This document shows, in pieces, positions 42,536 through 51,009 of a DNA stretch of 64,000 nt (within the stretch, counting starts at the first letter, position 1; every line of letters starts with the position of its first letter). The notes beneath the pieces were generated by a model, which was given only the letters and a program-made list of their open reading frames with translations, did no database searches and was not told the origin of the DNA. The DNA is taken from contig JADBJK010000024.1 in the NCBI GenBank assembly GCA_014874485.1, forward strand, positions 62,001-126,000, in the 5' to 3' direction. Made by a program: the position numbers and the translations under genes. This DNA is from Chloroflexota bacterium (GTDB lineage Bacteria; Chloroflexota; Anaerolineae; DTLA01).

Positions 42536-43333
42536 CTATTTCGTCCGACCCCGGAGGGTGAGCAGCCCTTCTTCCTGCTTGAACTCGGTGATCACGAAGT
42601 CGCCAAGGTTGACGCTCTTCGGCCGGGCCGGATCCACATACCACAGGGCGTTGTTGACCATGCCCTCGGCCATGGCGTACCAGTTGGCACCCCCGCCGAT
42701 TTGGGCGATTGTGCTCGGGTCCAGCAGGTCGCGCGGTGCCTCGCCGGCAGAAGTCGGGGCGGGCGTGATGCGCAGCCTCGGCTCGCCGTTCACGACCTCA
42801 AAGCAGAAGTAGCACAAAATCCAGGTCTTCATGTCGCTGAGTTTGTAGCGGGGGATGCCGGACTGGAGCACGATGTTACCGTGTACCTCTGCGTCAATGA
42901 CCAGCGCCCGCCCGGTGGCGACCAGCCGTGCGTTGATGACAATCTCGTCCGGATGGATGTGCGCTTCGGGCCAGTAGATTTCGGGGTCCACGGAGTCTTT
43001 GGTGGCCAGGGCGACGAGTTCGCTCAAATCGGCATCGGTCAGGGTTAGTACGAAGTCCTGGTTCTTCCCCGTGGGCAGCCGCTCCAGAAGGCTGAGCACC
43101 GGTGTGCTGGTGGGCGTGGGAGCGACGGTGAACGTCGGCGTGGGTGGAGCGGGGGTGGGGCTGGGCGCGAGCGTCGCCGTCGCAGTTGGGGCCGGCCGCG
43201 TAGTCGCCACAGGTGGCGCGGCGGTGGGTGCGCTGGTGGGGGTGGGGGCTGCGGGTCGCCCGCACGCGCCAAATGTGAGGGCGACGGCGATGAGGCCGGT
43301 GAGGACCGCCGCAGCAAGGGGTCTGAGTTTCAT
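42536..43333 (-). CDS. Lipoprotein of unknown function with PT-rich spacer
   Basis: 265-residue predicted lipoprotein with lipobox LTFGAC near residue 24 and a 55-residue Pro/Thr/Ala spacer. The folded C-terminal domain (about residues 85-265) begins LLERLPTGKNQDFVLTLTD and includes HIHPDEIVINARLV and INAEVHG-like beta strands. It resembles LmeA/DUF2993-type lipid-binding barrels in its pattern of 'degree of accessible strand' repeats, but I cannot assign a family. A CYFC motif is notable. ATG 43333 has AAAGGAGG. Confidence 0.72.
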   Translation of the reverse strand: MKLRPLAAAVLTGLIAVALTFGACGRPAAPTPTSAPTAAPPVATTRPAPTATATLAPSPTPAPPTPTFTVAPTPTSTPVLSLLERLPTGKNQDFVLTLTDADLSELVALATKDSVDPEIYWPEAHIHPDEIVINARLVATGRALVIDAEVHGNIVLQSGIPRYKLSDMKTWILCYFCFEVVNGEPRLRITPAPTSAGEAPRDLLDPSTIAQIGGGANWYAMAEGMVNNALWYVDPARPKSVNLGDFVITEFKQEEGLLTLRGRTK

Positions 43334-43396
43334 TTCTATCCTCCTTTCCTCCGCCGTTGAGCGTGCCAAAGAGCCGTCGTGAATGTTCGCACAATG

Positions 43397-43425
43397 TTGA
43401 CAAACGGCGAAAAGTGTGATAAAAT
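43397..43425 (+). promoter_or_regulatory. Orphan promoter on the plus strand
   Basis: TTGACA (43397-43402), 17 bp, TAAAAT (43420-43425). No plus-strand gene follows; transcription from near 43432 would run through a strong hairpin and then antisense to the acyl-CoA synthetase gene. Confidence 0.5.
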
Positions 43426-43479
43426 ACGACTAGAGAAGTCTGGTTTTGACAACTTCTCACCTAGCCCTCCTCAGGCAGA

Positions 43480-43514
43480 AGCGGCGGCCTGGTACCCCCG
43501 ACCAGGTCGCCGCT
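43480..43514. other. 14-bp hairpin between fadD-like gene and lipoprotein gene
   Basis: AGCGGCGGCCTGGT (43480-43493) pairs with ACCAGGTCGCCGCT (43501-43514), one G-U pair, 7-nt loop. It could end the acyl-CoA synthetase transcript or be the body of a small RNA started at the orphan promoter. It lacks a T-run. Confidence 0.5.
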
Positions 43515-43526
43515 TCACTTTGGGGG

Positions 43527-45212
43527 CTACTGTTGCTTGGCCTTGGCCATCTTCGCACGCTCTTCTTCCACGAGGACGCGGCGGAGGATTTTGCCCACCA
43601 TCGTTTTGGGGAGGTCCTTGCGGAACTCCACAATGCGGGGGACTTTGTACTTGGCGAGGTTCTGGCGGCAGAACTCTATGATTTCCTGTTCGGTCGCCGT
43701 CTCGCCCTCTTTGAGCACGACGTAGGCCTTCACGACCTCGCCCAGGTACTCATCGGGCACGCCCGCAACGACGGCCTCTTTGATTTTCGGGTGCTGGTAG
43801 AGCACCTCTTCCACGTCGCGTGGGTAGATGTTGAACCCACCGGCGATGATCATGTCCTTCTTGCGGTCCACGATCTGGAAGTAGCCGTCGGCGTCGCGGC
43901 GGGCGATGTCGCCGGTGTAGAGCCAGCCTTCACGGAGCACGAGGGCTGTCTCGTCCGGGCGGTTCCAGTACCCCTTCATCACCTGCGGGCCTTTGATGAT
44001 GAGTTCACCAGCCTCGCCCGGCGGCAACTCCCGGGTCCCGGTTTCCAGGTCCACGATTTTGGCGTCGGTATCGGGGAAGGGGATGCCAATGGTGCCGATG
44101 CGGCAGTCGCCGAACACCGGGTTGCCGTGGGTAACCGGCGAGGCCTCGCTGAGGCCGTAGCCCTCCACCAGGCGGCCGCCCGTCAGTTCCTGGAACTTCT
44201 GCTGGACCTCCACGGGCAGGCCCGCGGCCCCGCTGATGCAGGCGCGGATGGATCGCAGGTTGTACTCCTTGATATCGGGGTAGTTGTTGATGGCCACGTA
44301 CATGGTGGGCACGCCGGGGAAGATGGTGGGCTGGTGTTTGTTGATGGCCTCCAGCACGTCTTTGAGTTTGAACTGGGGGAGCAGGATGACGGGCGAGGCC
44401 ATGTAGATGCCCGCGTTCATGCAGGTGGTCATCCCGTAACTGTGGAACAGGGGCAGGGCCGCGAGGAACTTCTCCTGGCCCCTGCGCCCGGAACACCAGA
44501 CCGCGCACTGGATGGCATTGGCGACAAGATTCCGGTGGCTCAGTTCAGCCGCCTTCGGTACGCCGGTGGTGCCGCCTGTGTAAAGGAGGCACGCTGTGTC
44601 TTGAGGCGTAACGGGGACGGGCTGGGGCTTCGCAGGGGCCGTGCGGAGGAAGTCCTGGAACCAGATCGTATTCGGGTCTTTGGAGATGTCCACCGCATGC
44701 CCCTCTTTCTTCTCCTTCAGCAGCGTGAACATGAAGCGAAGGATGGGCGGGAAGTACTCCTTGATGCTGGTAACGATGACGCGCTTCAGCGGAGTGCGGT
44801 CGCGGATGGCCTTGACCACCGGGTACAGTTTGCTCAGGGCGACGATGGTCTCGGAGCCGGAGTCGTTGAGTTGGTGCTCCAACTCGCGGGCGACGTAGAG
44901 CGGGTTGCAGGGTACGACAATGCCACCTGCCCGCAGTGTGCCGTAGTACGCGATGATGAACTGCGGGCAGTTGGGGAGGTAGATGGCAACTCGGTCGCCC
45001 TTTTTGACGCCCATCTGTTGCAGCCCTGCGGCGAAGCGGTCGGCCAATGCGTCCAGTTGTTGGTACGTGAGCACCGCGTCAAAGAATATGGTAGCGGGGC
45101 TCTGGGGATAATCGCGTGCGGCATCGGCAAGGTTCTGGTGGAGCGGGATGTCGGGGTAGGGGATGCTTGCGGGCACACCGGGTTCGTAGAATTTCAGCCA
45201 GGGTCTTTCCAT
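43527..45212 (-). CDS. Long-chain acyl-CoA synthetase, AMP-forming
   Basis: Activates fatty acids to acyl-CoA through an acyl-adenylate. ANL-superfamily motifs are clear: P-loop YTGGTTGVPKAAELSHRN, LPLFHSYGMT, GYGLSEASPVTH, GWLYTGDIARRD, DRKKDMIIAGGFNIYPRDVEE and the catalytic Lys in PKTMVGKILRR. The N-terminus EPGVPASIPYP is typical of FadD proteins. ATG 45212 with AAGGAGGAG gives 561 residues; the track start has no ribosome-binding site. A 136-nt leader carries a CTGCTGC...GCAGCAG hairpin. Substrate chain length is not readable from sequence. Confidence 0.93.
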   Translation of the reverse strand: MERPWLKFYEPGVPASIPYPDIPLHQNLADAARDYPQSPATIFFDAVLTYQQLDALADRFAAGLQQMGVKKGDRVAIYLPNCPQFIIAYYGTLRAGGIVVPCNPLYVARELEHQLNDSGSETIVALSKLYPVVKAIRDRTPLKRVIVTSIKEYFPPILRFMFTLLKEKKEGHAVDISKDPNTIWFQDFLRTAPAKPQPVPVTPQDTACLLYTGGTTGVPKAAELSHRNLVANAIQCAVWCSGRRGQEKFLAALPLFHSYGMTTCMNAGIYMASPVILLPQFKLKDVLEAINKHQPTIFPGVPTMYVAINNYPDIKEYNLRSIRACISGAAGLPVEVQQKFQELTGGRLVEGYGLSEASPVTHGNPVFGDCRIGTIGIPFPDTDAKIVDLETGTRELPPGEAGELIIKGPQVMKGYWNRPDETALVLREGWLYTGDIARRDADGYFQIVDRKKDMIIAGGFNIYPRDVEEVLYQHPKIKEAVVAGVPDEYLGEVVKAYVVLKEGETATEQEIIEFCRQNLAKYKVPRIVEFRKDLPKTMVGKILRRVLVEEERAKMAKAKQQ

Positions 45213-45354
45213 TTCAGTCTCCTCCTTGTTCTCTGATGGCCGGGTGTCGGCCACGGCGGATAGGGACTGGCCTGCTGCAAGGTGCAGCAGGGGTGCCGAA
45301 TACCACGACGAAACCAGGGGTGTATGCCTACGACGAGGGTGCCTTCCGAGAGAT

Positions 45355-45384
45355 AGTATAGCGTGGAATGGGTTGTGGTGTCAA
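45355..45384 (-). promoter_or_regulatory. Promoter of acyl-CoA synthetase gene
   Basis: Minus-strand TTGACA (45379-45384), 18 bp, TATACT (45355-45360). The -35 overlaps the last bases of rnc. Confidence 0.65.
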
Positions 45385-46079
45385 GAGGGAATTGAGTTTT
45401 CGGCCTGCAAAAGGCGCAGAGCAGCCGACGCAGCCTGCTGGGCAGCCGCTTGCTTGCTGGCCCCGGTCCCAACGCCGAGGACGCGGTCGTTCAACACGAC
45501 CTGGACGGTGAAGACCTTGGCGTGGTCTGGGCCTTCCTCCGAGACCGTTTCGTATGTGGGCGTGAGGTGGTAGCGCGCCTGGACCCATTCTTGGAGCAGG
45601 CTCTTGGGGTCGCGTGCCGATTGATCGTGCAGGGCGCGCTCCAGTTCAGGCGCGAGGATGGGCTTGAATATGGCGCGGACAACGTCCAGACCCGCGTCCA
45701 GGTACACCGCGCCGACCAGGGCTTCAAAGGCCGCGCAGAGGTTGTGGGGGCGGGAGCGCCCTCCGCTTTCGGCCTCGCCCTTGCCGAGCAGAAGGTGCTC
45801 GCCCAGGCGAATTCCCTGGGCCAGACGGGCGAGCGTGTCCTCGCGGACGAGGCGGGCGCGCAAGTTGGTCATCTCGCCCTCCGCGAGGTCGGGGTGCTCG
45901 CGGAAGAGCCATTCGGCCACCATGAAATCCAGCACCGCGTCGCCCAGGTATTCCAGCCTTTCGTTGTCCGCCAGCAGGCTGTCGCGGTTTTCGTTTACAT
46001 AAGACGAGTGAGTCAGCGCCTGCTGGAGCAGTGCAGGATCGCGAAACTCGTAGTGCAGGATTTGTTCAAGAGGGTGCAT
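45381..46079 (-). CDS. rnc: Ribonuclease III
   Basis: Double-strand-specific RNase for rRNA and mRNA processing. The catalytic domain has ALTHSSYVNE, the signature NERLEYLGDAVLDF and the second acidic cluster AAFEALVGAVYLDAG with the catalytic Glu. The C-terminal dsRNA-binding domain (about 160-228) shows DPKSLLQEWVQ, TYETVSEEGPDHAKVF and GASKQAAAQQAASAAL. ATG 46079 gives 232 residues, close to the norm; the longer track start lies upstream of the promoter region. Hairpin repeats nearby are natural potential substrates, which is only a thought. Confidence 0.95.
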   Translation of the reverse strand: MHPLEQILHYEFRDPALLQQALTHSSYVNENRDSLLADNERLEYLGDAVLDFMVAEWLFREHPDLAEGEMTNLRARLVREDTLARLAQGIRLGEHLLLGKGEAESGGRSRPHNLCAAFEALVGAVYLDAGLDVVRAIFKPILAPELERALHDQSARDPKSLLQEWVQARYHLTPTYETVSEEGPDHAKVFTVQVVLNDRVLGVGTGASKQAAAQQAASAALRLLQAENSIPS

Positions 46080-46110
46080 AAACGTCGCCTCTGGCGCGAA
46101 CTTCTGGGGG

Positions 46111-46139
46111 AGTATAGCACGCTGGCGGGCGGCGGGCAA
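46111..46139 (-). promoter_or_regulatory. Promoter of rnc
   Basis: Minus-strand TTGCCC (46134-46139), 17 bp, TATACT (46111-46116) with upstream TGC. Confidence 0.6.
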
Positions 46140-46179
46140 GAATGCGCCTGCCCGCATTAGGTTCTAAGTTCGCGGTATC

Positions 46180-46690
46180 TGTCATTGCGAGGGCGCGCGG
46201 CGCCCGTAGGGACAATTCATCAATTGTCCCTACTGAGGCGCGCAGGGCCGAAGAATCTCGTCAACCGAGATGCTTCGCTTCGCTCGCAATGACAGCCCCA
46301 GCCCTGTCATTCTGAGGCGCGCAGCGCCGAAGAATCTCGTCAACCGAGATGCTTCGCTTCGCTCAGCATGACAGATGGAGCGTGGGGATTGCTTCGCTTC
46401 GCTCGCAATGACAGCCCCAGCCCTGTCATTCTGAGGCGCGCAGCGCCGAAGAATCTCGTCAACCGAGATGCTTCGCTTCGCTCAGCATGACAGATGGAGC
46501 GTGGGGATTGCTTCGCTTCGCTCGCAATGACAGCCCCAGCCCTGTCATTCTGAGGCGTGAAGCGCCGAAGAATCTCGTCAACCGAGATGCTTCGCTTCGC
46601 TCGCAATGACGCGAGAAGGCACGTGCGACGCACCTCCGAGGTGCGTCGCACGTGGGAATTGCTTCGCTTCGCTCGCAATGACAAAACCAA
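46180..46690. repeat. Repeat island 6 with a ~120-bp tandem array
   Basis: About 510 bp. It begins with a 28-bp near-perfect palindrome (46206-46233, arms GTAGGGACAATT), continues with alternating GTCATTCTGAG...CTCAGCATGAC and GATTGCTTCGC...CTCGCAATGAC units, and ends with a 33-bp perfect palindrome (46621-46653). ACAGCCCCAGCCCTGTCATT starts at 46291, 46411 and 46530, giving tandem periods of 120 and 119 bp. The 748-bp gap between rnc and the glycyl radical gene holds no gene. Confidence 0.9.
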
Positions 46691-46748
46691 ATCGTGTGCA
46701 TGCAATTCGCCATCAGAAGACGGAACAGAGTGGCTGGCTGGAACGACT

Positions 46749-46777
46749 TTGCCGTTGGCGCGCTCCTGCGCTATACT
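46749..46777 (+). promoter_or_regulatory. Promoter of the glycyl radical enzyme operon
   Basis: TTGCCG (46749-46754), 17 bp, TATACT (46772-46777). The predicted start near 46784 gives a leader of about 44 nt with GGGAGGA. Confidence 0.6.
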
Positions 46778-46827
46778 AGCGGCGTTCTGAGTGTCTGTTG
46801 TCCAGACCTGAAAGGGAGGAAGACTTC

Positions 46828-49233
46828 ATGAGCACGTCAGAGACCTGCACAGTTGTGTCCCCTGCACAGATTTGGTCCGCCGCCGAAACCCTGTCCCCAC
46901 GCATCCGACGACTGCGCGATGAGTATTGGTCTTTCTACACGCGCGACTTCACGAACGAGGTGCGGGCCTATACCACAGGGACGCCGTGGGATGTCGTGTA
47001 TTCCATCTGGAACTGGACCAATGTTCCCGAAGTGGCGATGTTCCAGCGCGGGTATCGGAGTTACCTGCTGGCGGCGGCGACTCCTGTGGCACTTCCCGCG
47101 GGATTCTGGGATGAGCCTCTGGTGGTGCGGCGCGCGCTGTTTTTCCGCGAGGTGTTGCGACACCACCTGCCCGTGCAGATACGGGAGGGGGAATTGGTCG
47201 TCGGCTCGCACTTCAATACCGGCTTGTCGCGGTGCCTGAAGCGCGATGAGGCCAAGCAGCGGGACCGCGAGGAGGAAGCGTTCTTCAAAGAGTGGGACAA
47301 ACTGAACAGTGTGGGCGTGGGCAACTGCGGGGCGGTGCCCGGACATCTCATCCCGAATTACCCCAAGGCACTGCGCATGGGGTGGAAGGGCATTCGGGAC
47401 GAGGCGCAGGCCGTTGCCGATGATCCCCAGAGTACGAGAGAGCAGCGCGATTTGGCGCGCGCTGTGGTCATCTGCGCGGAGGCGGTGCCGGAGTTCATGG
47501 AGCGGTATGCTGCGGAGGCCGAGCGGCAAGCCGCCGAGGTGGCCGACCCTGCCCGTCGCGCCGAACTGCTGGAGGTCGCCCGCATCTGCCGCAAGGTGCC
47601 CTGGCTCCCGCCGGAGACCTTCCCCGAGGCGCTGCAGGCGCTGTGGACCACGCACATGCTGCTCATGGCGGCGGAGAGTTATCCGGGGCCTGGCGTGTCC
47701 CCTGGGCGGGTGGACCAGTACCTGTATCCGTACTACGAGGCCGACATCCAGTCGGGCCGACTGACCCGCGAGCAGGCGAAGGAATGGCTGGAATGCTGGT
47801 GGATCAAGCACAACTACGTGTACGATTACCAGGGCTGGGTCGGGACGAATCAGGGCATCAATTCATCCTTCGGCCAGTTGATTACGCTGGCGGGGATGAA
47901 GGCGGATGGGAGCGATGCTTCCAATGATCTGACCTACCTCATGCTGGACATCATAGAGGAGATCAACCTGCTGGAGCCGAAGCCGAACGTCCGGGTGCAC
48001 GCGCGCACGCCGGATCGGTTGCTGCAGCGCCTTGTGGACATGCTGTCCAAGACGCAGGGTTCGGCGTTCCTCATCAATTTTGACGAAAACTCCATGGCCG
48101 GGCTGCGATGGCAGGGGCTGCCGGAAGACCGCCTGTGGGACTACGCGCCTGTGGGCTGCCTGGAGAACACGCTGCAAGGGTGCGACCGCTCGGGCACGGT
48201 GGATGTGAATCTCAATCTGGCGAAGGCGGTGGAACTGGCGCTGAACGATGGCCGGGATATGGCCACAGGCAAGCAGATCGGCCCGAAGACGGGCGACCCA
48301 CGCGGGTTCCGCTCCTTTGACGAGTTCTACGCCGCTTTCCGCGCGCAGTTGAAGCATCTGTTGGAATGGATCATCCGCGTGAACGACATGGCCGACGCTG
48401 GGCGGGCGCGCTGGGAGCCGGTGCCGTACATGAGCGCGCTGGTGGACGGGTGCCTGCAAAGCGGCAAGGACAGCAATGCCGGCGGCGCGGAGTTCAACTT
48501 CCTGACGGTGGAGGGAGTTGCGCTGGCGACGGCGGCAGACAGCCTCGCGGCCGTGAAGAAGTTGGTCTTTGAGGAGAAGCAGATCGCCATGGACGACCTG
48601 CTCGCGGCGCTGCGGGCGAACTTTGAGGGCCACGAGGCGCTGCGTCAGACGCTCATCAACAAGTCGCCGAAGTACGGGAACGACGACCCCTACGTGGACG
48701 ACATCGCGCGGGATGTGAGCCGTTTCTGGACGGAGGAGGCCTTCAAGCACGTGTCGCCCACCGGGAAGCGTTACCGCGGGGGGTATCTCTCGTGGAACTA
48801 CTGGATCGCGTATGCCCCGACGACCGCGGCCACGCCCGACGGCCGCCGCAGAGGCCAGTACCTGTCCAATGCCGTGTGCCCGGTCAACGGGGCGGACCAC
48901 AAAGGCCCGACGGCTGTCATCAAGAGCGTGGGGCGACTTGGCCTGGAGACGGCGCCGAATGGCGCAAGCCACACCATGAGTTTCAGCCCGGCGTTGCTGC
49001 GGAACCCCGAGCAGCGGCAAAAACTGGCTGCGCTGCTGCGCGCGTATGGCAAGGTGGGGGGCACGTGCCTGCAGATCAACGTCATCAGCCCTGAGACGCT
49101 TCGCGAAGCCCAGAAGCACCCCGATGAGTACCGCAACCTGCTGGTGCGGGTTACGGGGTACAATGCGTACTTCGTGGGGCTGGGCAAGGAGATTCAGGAC
49201 GAGATCATCGCCCGCGAGAGCCACGCGCTGTAG
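46828..49233 (+). CDS. Glycyl radical enzyme of the PFL/dehydratase superfamily
   Basis: Oxygen-sensitive radical enzyme. The glycyl radical motif VTGYNAYFVGLGKEIQDEII places the radical at Gly 777. The active-site loop reads VGCLENTLQGC, with Cys 444 and Glu 446 in the C-x-E arrangement of eliminase/dehydratase members such as glycerol or diol dehydratase and choline lyase, rather than the Cys-Cys pair of pyruvate formate-lyase. The substrate cannot be assigned. The 801-residue length is normal. ATG 46828 with GGGAGGA. It is followed 20 bp later by its activase and heads a six-gene operon. Confidence 0.9.
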   Translation: MSTSETCTVVSPAQIWSAAETLSPRIRRLRDEYWSFYTRDFTNEVRAYTTGTPWDVVYSIWNWTNVPEVAMFQRGYRSYLLAAATPVALPAGFWDEPLVVRRALFFREVLRHHLPVQIREGELVVGSHFNTGLSRCLKRDEAKQRDREEEAFFKEWDKLNSVGVGNCGAVPGHLIPNYPKALRMGWKGIRDEAQAVADDPQSTREQRDLARAVVICAEAVPEFMERYAAEAERQAAEVADPARRAELLEVARICRKVPWLPPETFPEALQALWTTHMLLMAAESYPGPGVSPGRVDQYLYPYYEADIQSGRLTREQAKEWLECWWIKHNYVYDYQGWVGTNQGINSSFGQLITLAGMKADGSDASNDLTYLMLDIIEEINLLEPKPNVRVHARTPDRLLQRLVDMLSKTQGSAFLINFDENSMAGLRWQGLPEDRLWDYAPVGCLENTLQGCDRSGTVDVNLNLAKAVELALNDGRDMATGKQIGPKTGDPRGFRSFDEFYAAFRAQLKHLLEWIIRVNDMADAGRARWEPVPYMSALVDGCLQSGKDSNAGGAEFNFLTVEGVALATAADSLAAVKKLVFEEKQIAMDDLLAALRANFEGHEALRQTLINKSPKYGNDDPYVDDIARDVSRFWTEEAFKHVSPTGKRYRGGYLSWNYWIAYAPTTAATPDGRRRGQYLSNAVCPVNGADHKGPTAVIKSVGRLGLETAPNGASHTMSFSPALLRNPEQRQKLAALLRAYGKVGGTCLQINVISPETLREAQKHPDEYRNLLVRVTGYNAYFVGLGKEIQDEIIARESHAL

Positions 49234-49253
49234 GCCGGGCACGGGGGAGACCA

Positions 49254-50177
49254 TTGGCGACGACAGGCTTTACATTCAACATTCAGCAGTTCAGCACAGA
49301 GGACGGCCCGGGGATTCGGACGACTGTGTTCATGAAGGGCTGTCCACTACGGTGCGCGTGGTGTCATAATCCCGAGGGGCTGCGAAGCCAGCCCGATCTG
49401 GTCTGGCACGACACCCGCTGCATTGCCGCGCGCGATTGCATGCGCGTGTGCCCAGAGGGCGCATTGCAGTTGACGCCGCAGGGTATGCGGATTGACCGCG
49501 AACGATGCACGGTATGCGGCCTGTGCGTGGCGGCGTGCCCGGCAGCGGCGCTTGAAGTGATCGGGCGGCGCTGGAGCGTGGAGGAACTGGTTGCCGAAAT
49601 CCTGAAGGACAGGGTGTTCTACGAGACATCGGGGGGCGGCGTAACGTTCAGCGGCGGGGAGCCGATGATGCAGGTGGGGTTCCTTGCGGAACTGGCGAGG
49701 CGGTGCAAGGAGGAGAACATTCACGTCGCCCTGGATACAAGCGGCGTGCTCCCCTGGGAAGCCTACGAGCAAGTACTGCCGTTCGTGGACCTGGTGCTGC
49801 TGGATTTGAAGATTCTGGATGCCCAACGGCACCGAGTGGCGACCGGCATGGACAACGCGAATGTGCTGGAAAACGCGCGCCGCCTGGCGGCCATGGACAA
49901 ACCCATGTGGATCCGAACGCCGGTGATTCCCGGCTACACCAGCGACGCCGAGAACATTGAGGCGATCGGCCGATTTATTCGCATATACCTGCCCAACGTG
50001 GAGCGGTGGGACTTGCTCGCGTACACGAACCTGGGCAAGCCCAAGTACCATCGGTTGGATTTGCACTACGCGCTGGACTCGGTGCCGCTCATGGCGCGGT
50101 CGGAGATGGAGGCGGTCTGGGACGTGGCATCGCGGCATGTGCCCGTGGCCCAATGGTCCGGCGCCACTCGTGATTGA
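49254..50177 (+). CDS. Glycyl radical enzyme activating enzyme (radical SAM)
   Basis: Installs the glycyl radical on the neighbouring enzyme by reductive cleavage of SAM. The N-terminal STEDGPGIRTTVFMKGCPLR leads into the radical SAM motif CPLRCAWC. A ferredoxin-like insert carries two further cluster motifs, CIAARDCMRVCP and CTVCGLCVAACP, as in activases of dehydratase-type enzymes. GGGVTFSGGEPMMQ and DTSGV follow. The start is TTG 49254 behind GGGGGAGA. 307 residues is typical. Confidence 0.93.
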   Translation: MATTGFTFNIQQFSTEDGPGIRTTVFMKGCPLRCAWCHNPEGLRSQPDLVWHDTRCIAARDCMRVCPEGALQLTPQGMRIDRERCTVCGLCVAACPAAALEVIGRRWSVEELVAEILKDRVFYETSGGGVTFSGGEPMMQVGFLAELARRCKEENIHVALDTSGVLPWEAYEQVLPFVDLVLLDLKILDAQRHRVATGMDNANVLENARRLAAMDKPMWIRTPVIPGYTSDAENIEAIGRFIRIYLPNVERWDLLAYTNLGKPKYHRLDLHYALDSVPLMARSEMEAVWDVASRHVPVAQWSGATRD

Positions 50178-50188
50178 AGGGAGGACAG

Positions 50189-50989
50189 ATGGGCATCCTT
50201 GACACCGTGCCAGGACTGCTGGACGCCTTGCGAGGCGAGATGACACCGAAGTTCCTCGCGACCCGGAACTCGGCCGGGATGCCGAATGTGGTGCCGGTCG
50301 TTTCCATCCTGCCCTCGGATGACGAGCCGGACACGCTGTTTTTCGGCAACTTCCTGTTGCGCAAGAGCATCCAGAACCTGCAAGAAGACCCGCGGGTTTG
50401 CGTGCTGGTGATCACGCCGCAACTGGAGGGTTGGGTGCTGCTGGCGGATTTCGTGGAGTTCCAGCGCACTGGGCCCTATGTGGAGCGACAGATGAACAGT
50501 TCGCTCCTGCGCTACAATGCCTACACGGGCGTGCGGAATGCGGGCATCCTGCGCGTCAAGTCTGCGCTGGGCGGATTCAAGATCGGTCGACTGAACGTGG
50601 CGCTGGACTATATCCGCACGAAGGTGGCCGCTATGGGCGCGGGAGATGGACAGGCGGGTGGTATCGTCGTGCCGCGGCCCGTGTGCGCCGAGTTCGCCAA
50701 GATGGTGGCGGTGAAGGTGCTGGCGTGGATCGGCCCGGATGGCTACCCGCGCATCGCACCGGTGCTTTCGCTGCAGCCGGCAGGGCGGGGCGTGATGATC
50801 CACTGGCTGGGGAGCCAACCCCTGGGCTGGCCAAGCGATGGGGATTCTGTCGCCTGCAACATCCTCACGTTTGAGGCGGTGTCCTACCAACTCAAGGGGC
50901 AGTGGGCGAAGCGGGGCAAGACCGGCGCAGTAACGGTGCGCGAGGTGTACGCGGGAGGCCCGCCTCTGCCGGGTGGCCGCATCGCGTAG
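50189..50989 (+). CDS. Pyridoxamine 5'-phosphate oxidase-like (split-barrel, FMN-binding) protein
   Basis: 266-residue protein whose N-terminal half (about 1-150) reads as a PNPOx-like flavin-binding split barrel: FLATRNSAGMPNVVPVVSI, LFFGNFLLRKSIQNLQEDPRVCVLVI and EFQRTGPYVERQ. The C-terminal half (from KMVAVKVLAWIGPDGYPRI) repeats the same pattern, so it may be a fused double barrel. The likely cofactor is FMN or F420; the substrate is unknown. It starts 11 bp after the activase with AAGGGAGG, so it belongs to the operon, perhaps as a redox partner or an oxygen or flavin scavenging protein. Confidence 0.75.
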   Translation: MGILDTVPGLLDALRGEMTPKFLATRNSAGMPNVVPVVSILPSDDEPDTLFFGNFLLRKSIQNLQEDPRVCVLVITPQLEGWVLLADFVEFQRTGPYVERQMNSSLLRYNAYTGVRNAGILRVKSALGGFKIGRLNVALDYIRTKVAAMGAGDGQAGGIVVPRPVCAEFAKMVAVKVLAWIGPDGYPRIAPVLSLQPAGRGVMIHWLGSQPLGWPSDGDSVACNILTFEAVSYQLKGQWAKRGKTGAVTVREVYAGGPPLPGGRIA

Positions 50990-51009
50990 TCATACGTTGG
51001 GAGGAGAAC

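Noticed and set aside
43446-45236. 596-aa plus-strand ORF after the orphan promoter
   Set aside because: Although a promoter precedes it, the frame is the exact antisense of a well-conserved acyl-CoA synthetase and has no ribosome-binding site or motif.
46180-46690. CRISPR array
   Set aside because: The 120-bp periodic units are near-identical throughout and are themselves hairpins; there are no short direct repeats with unique spacers and no cas genes.
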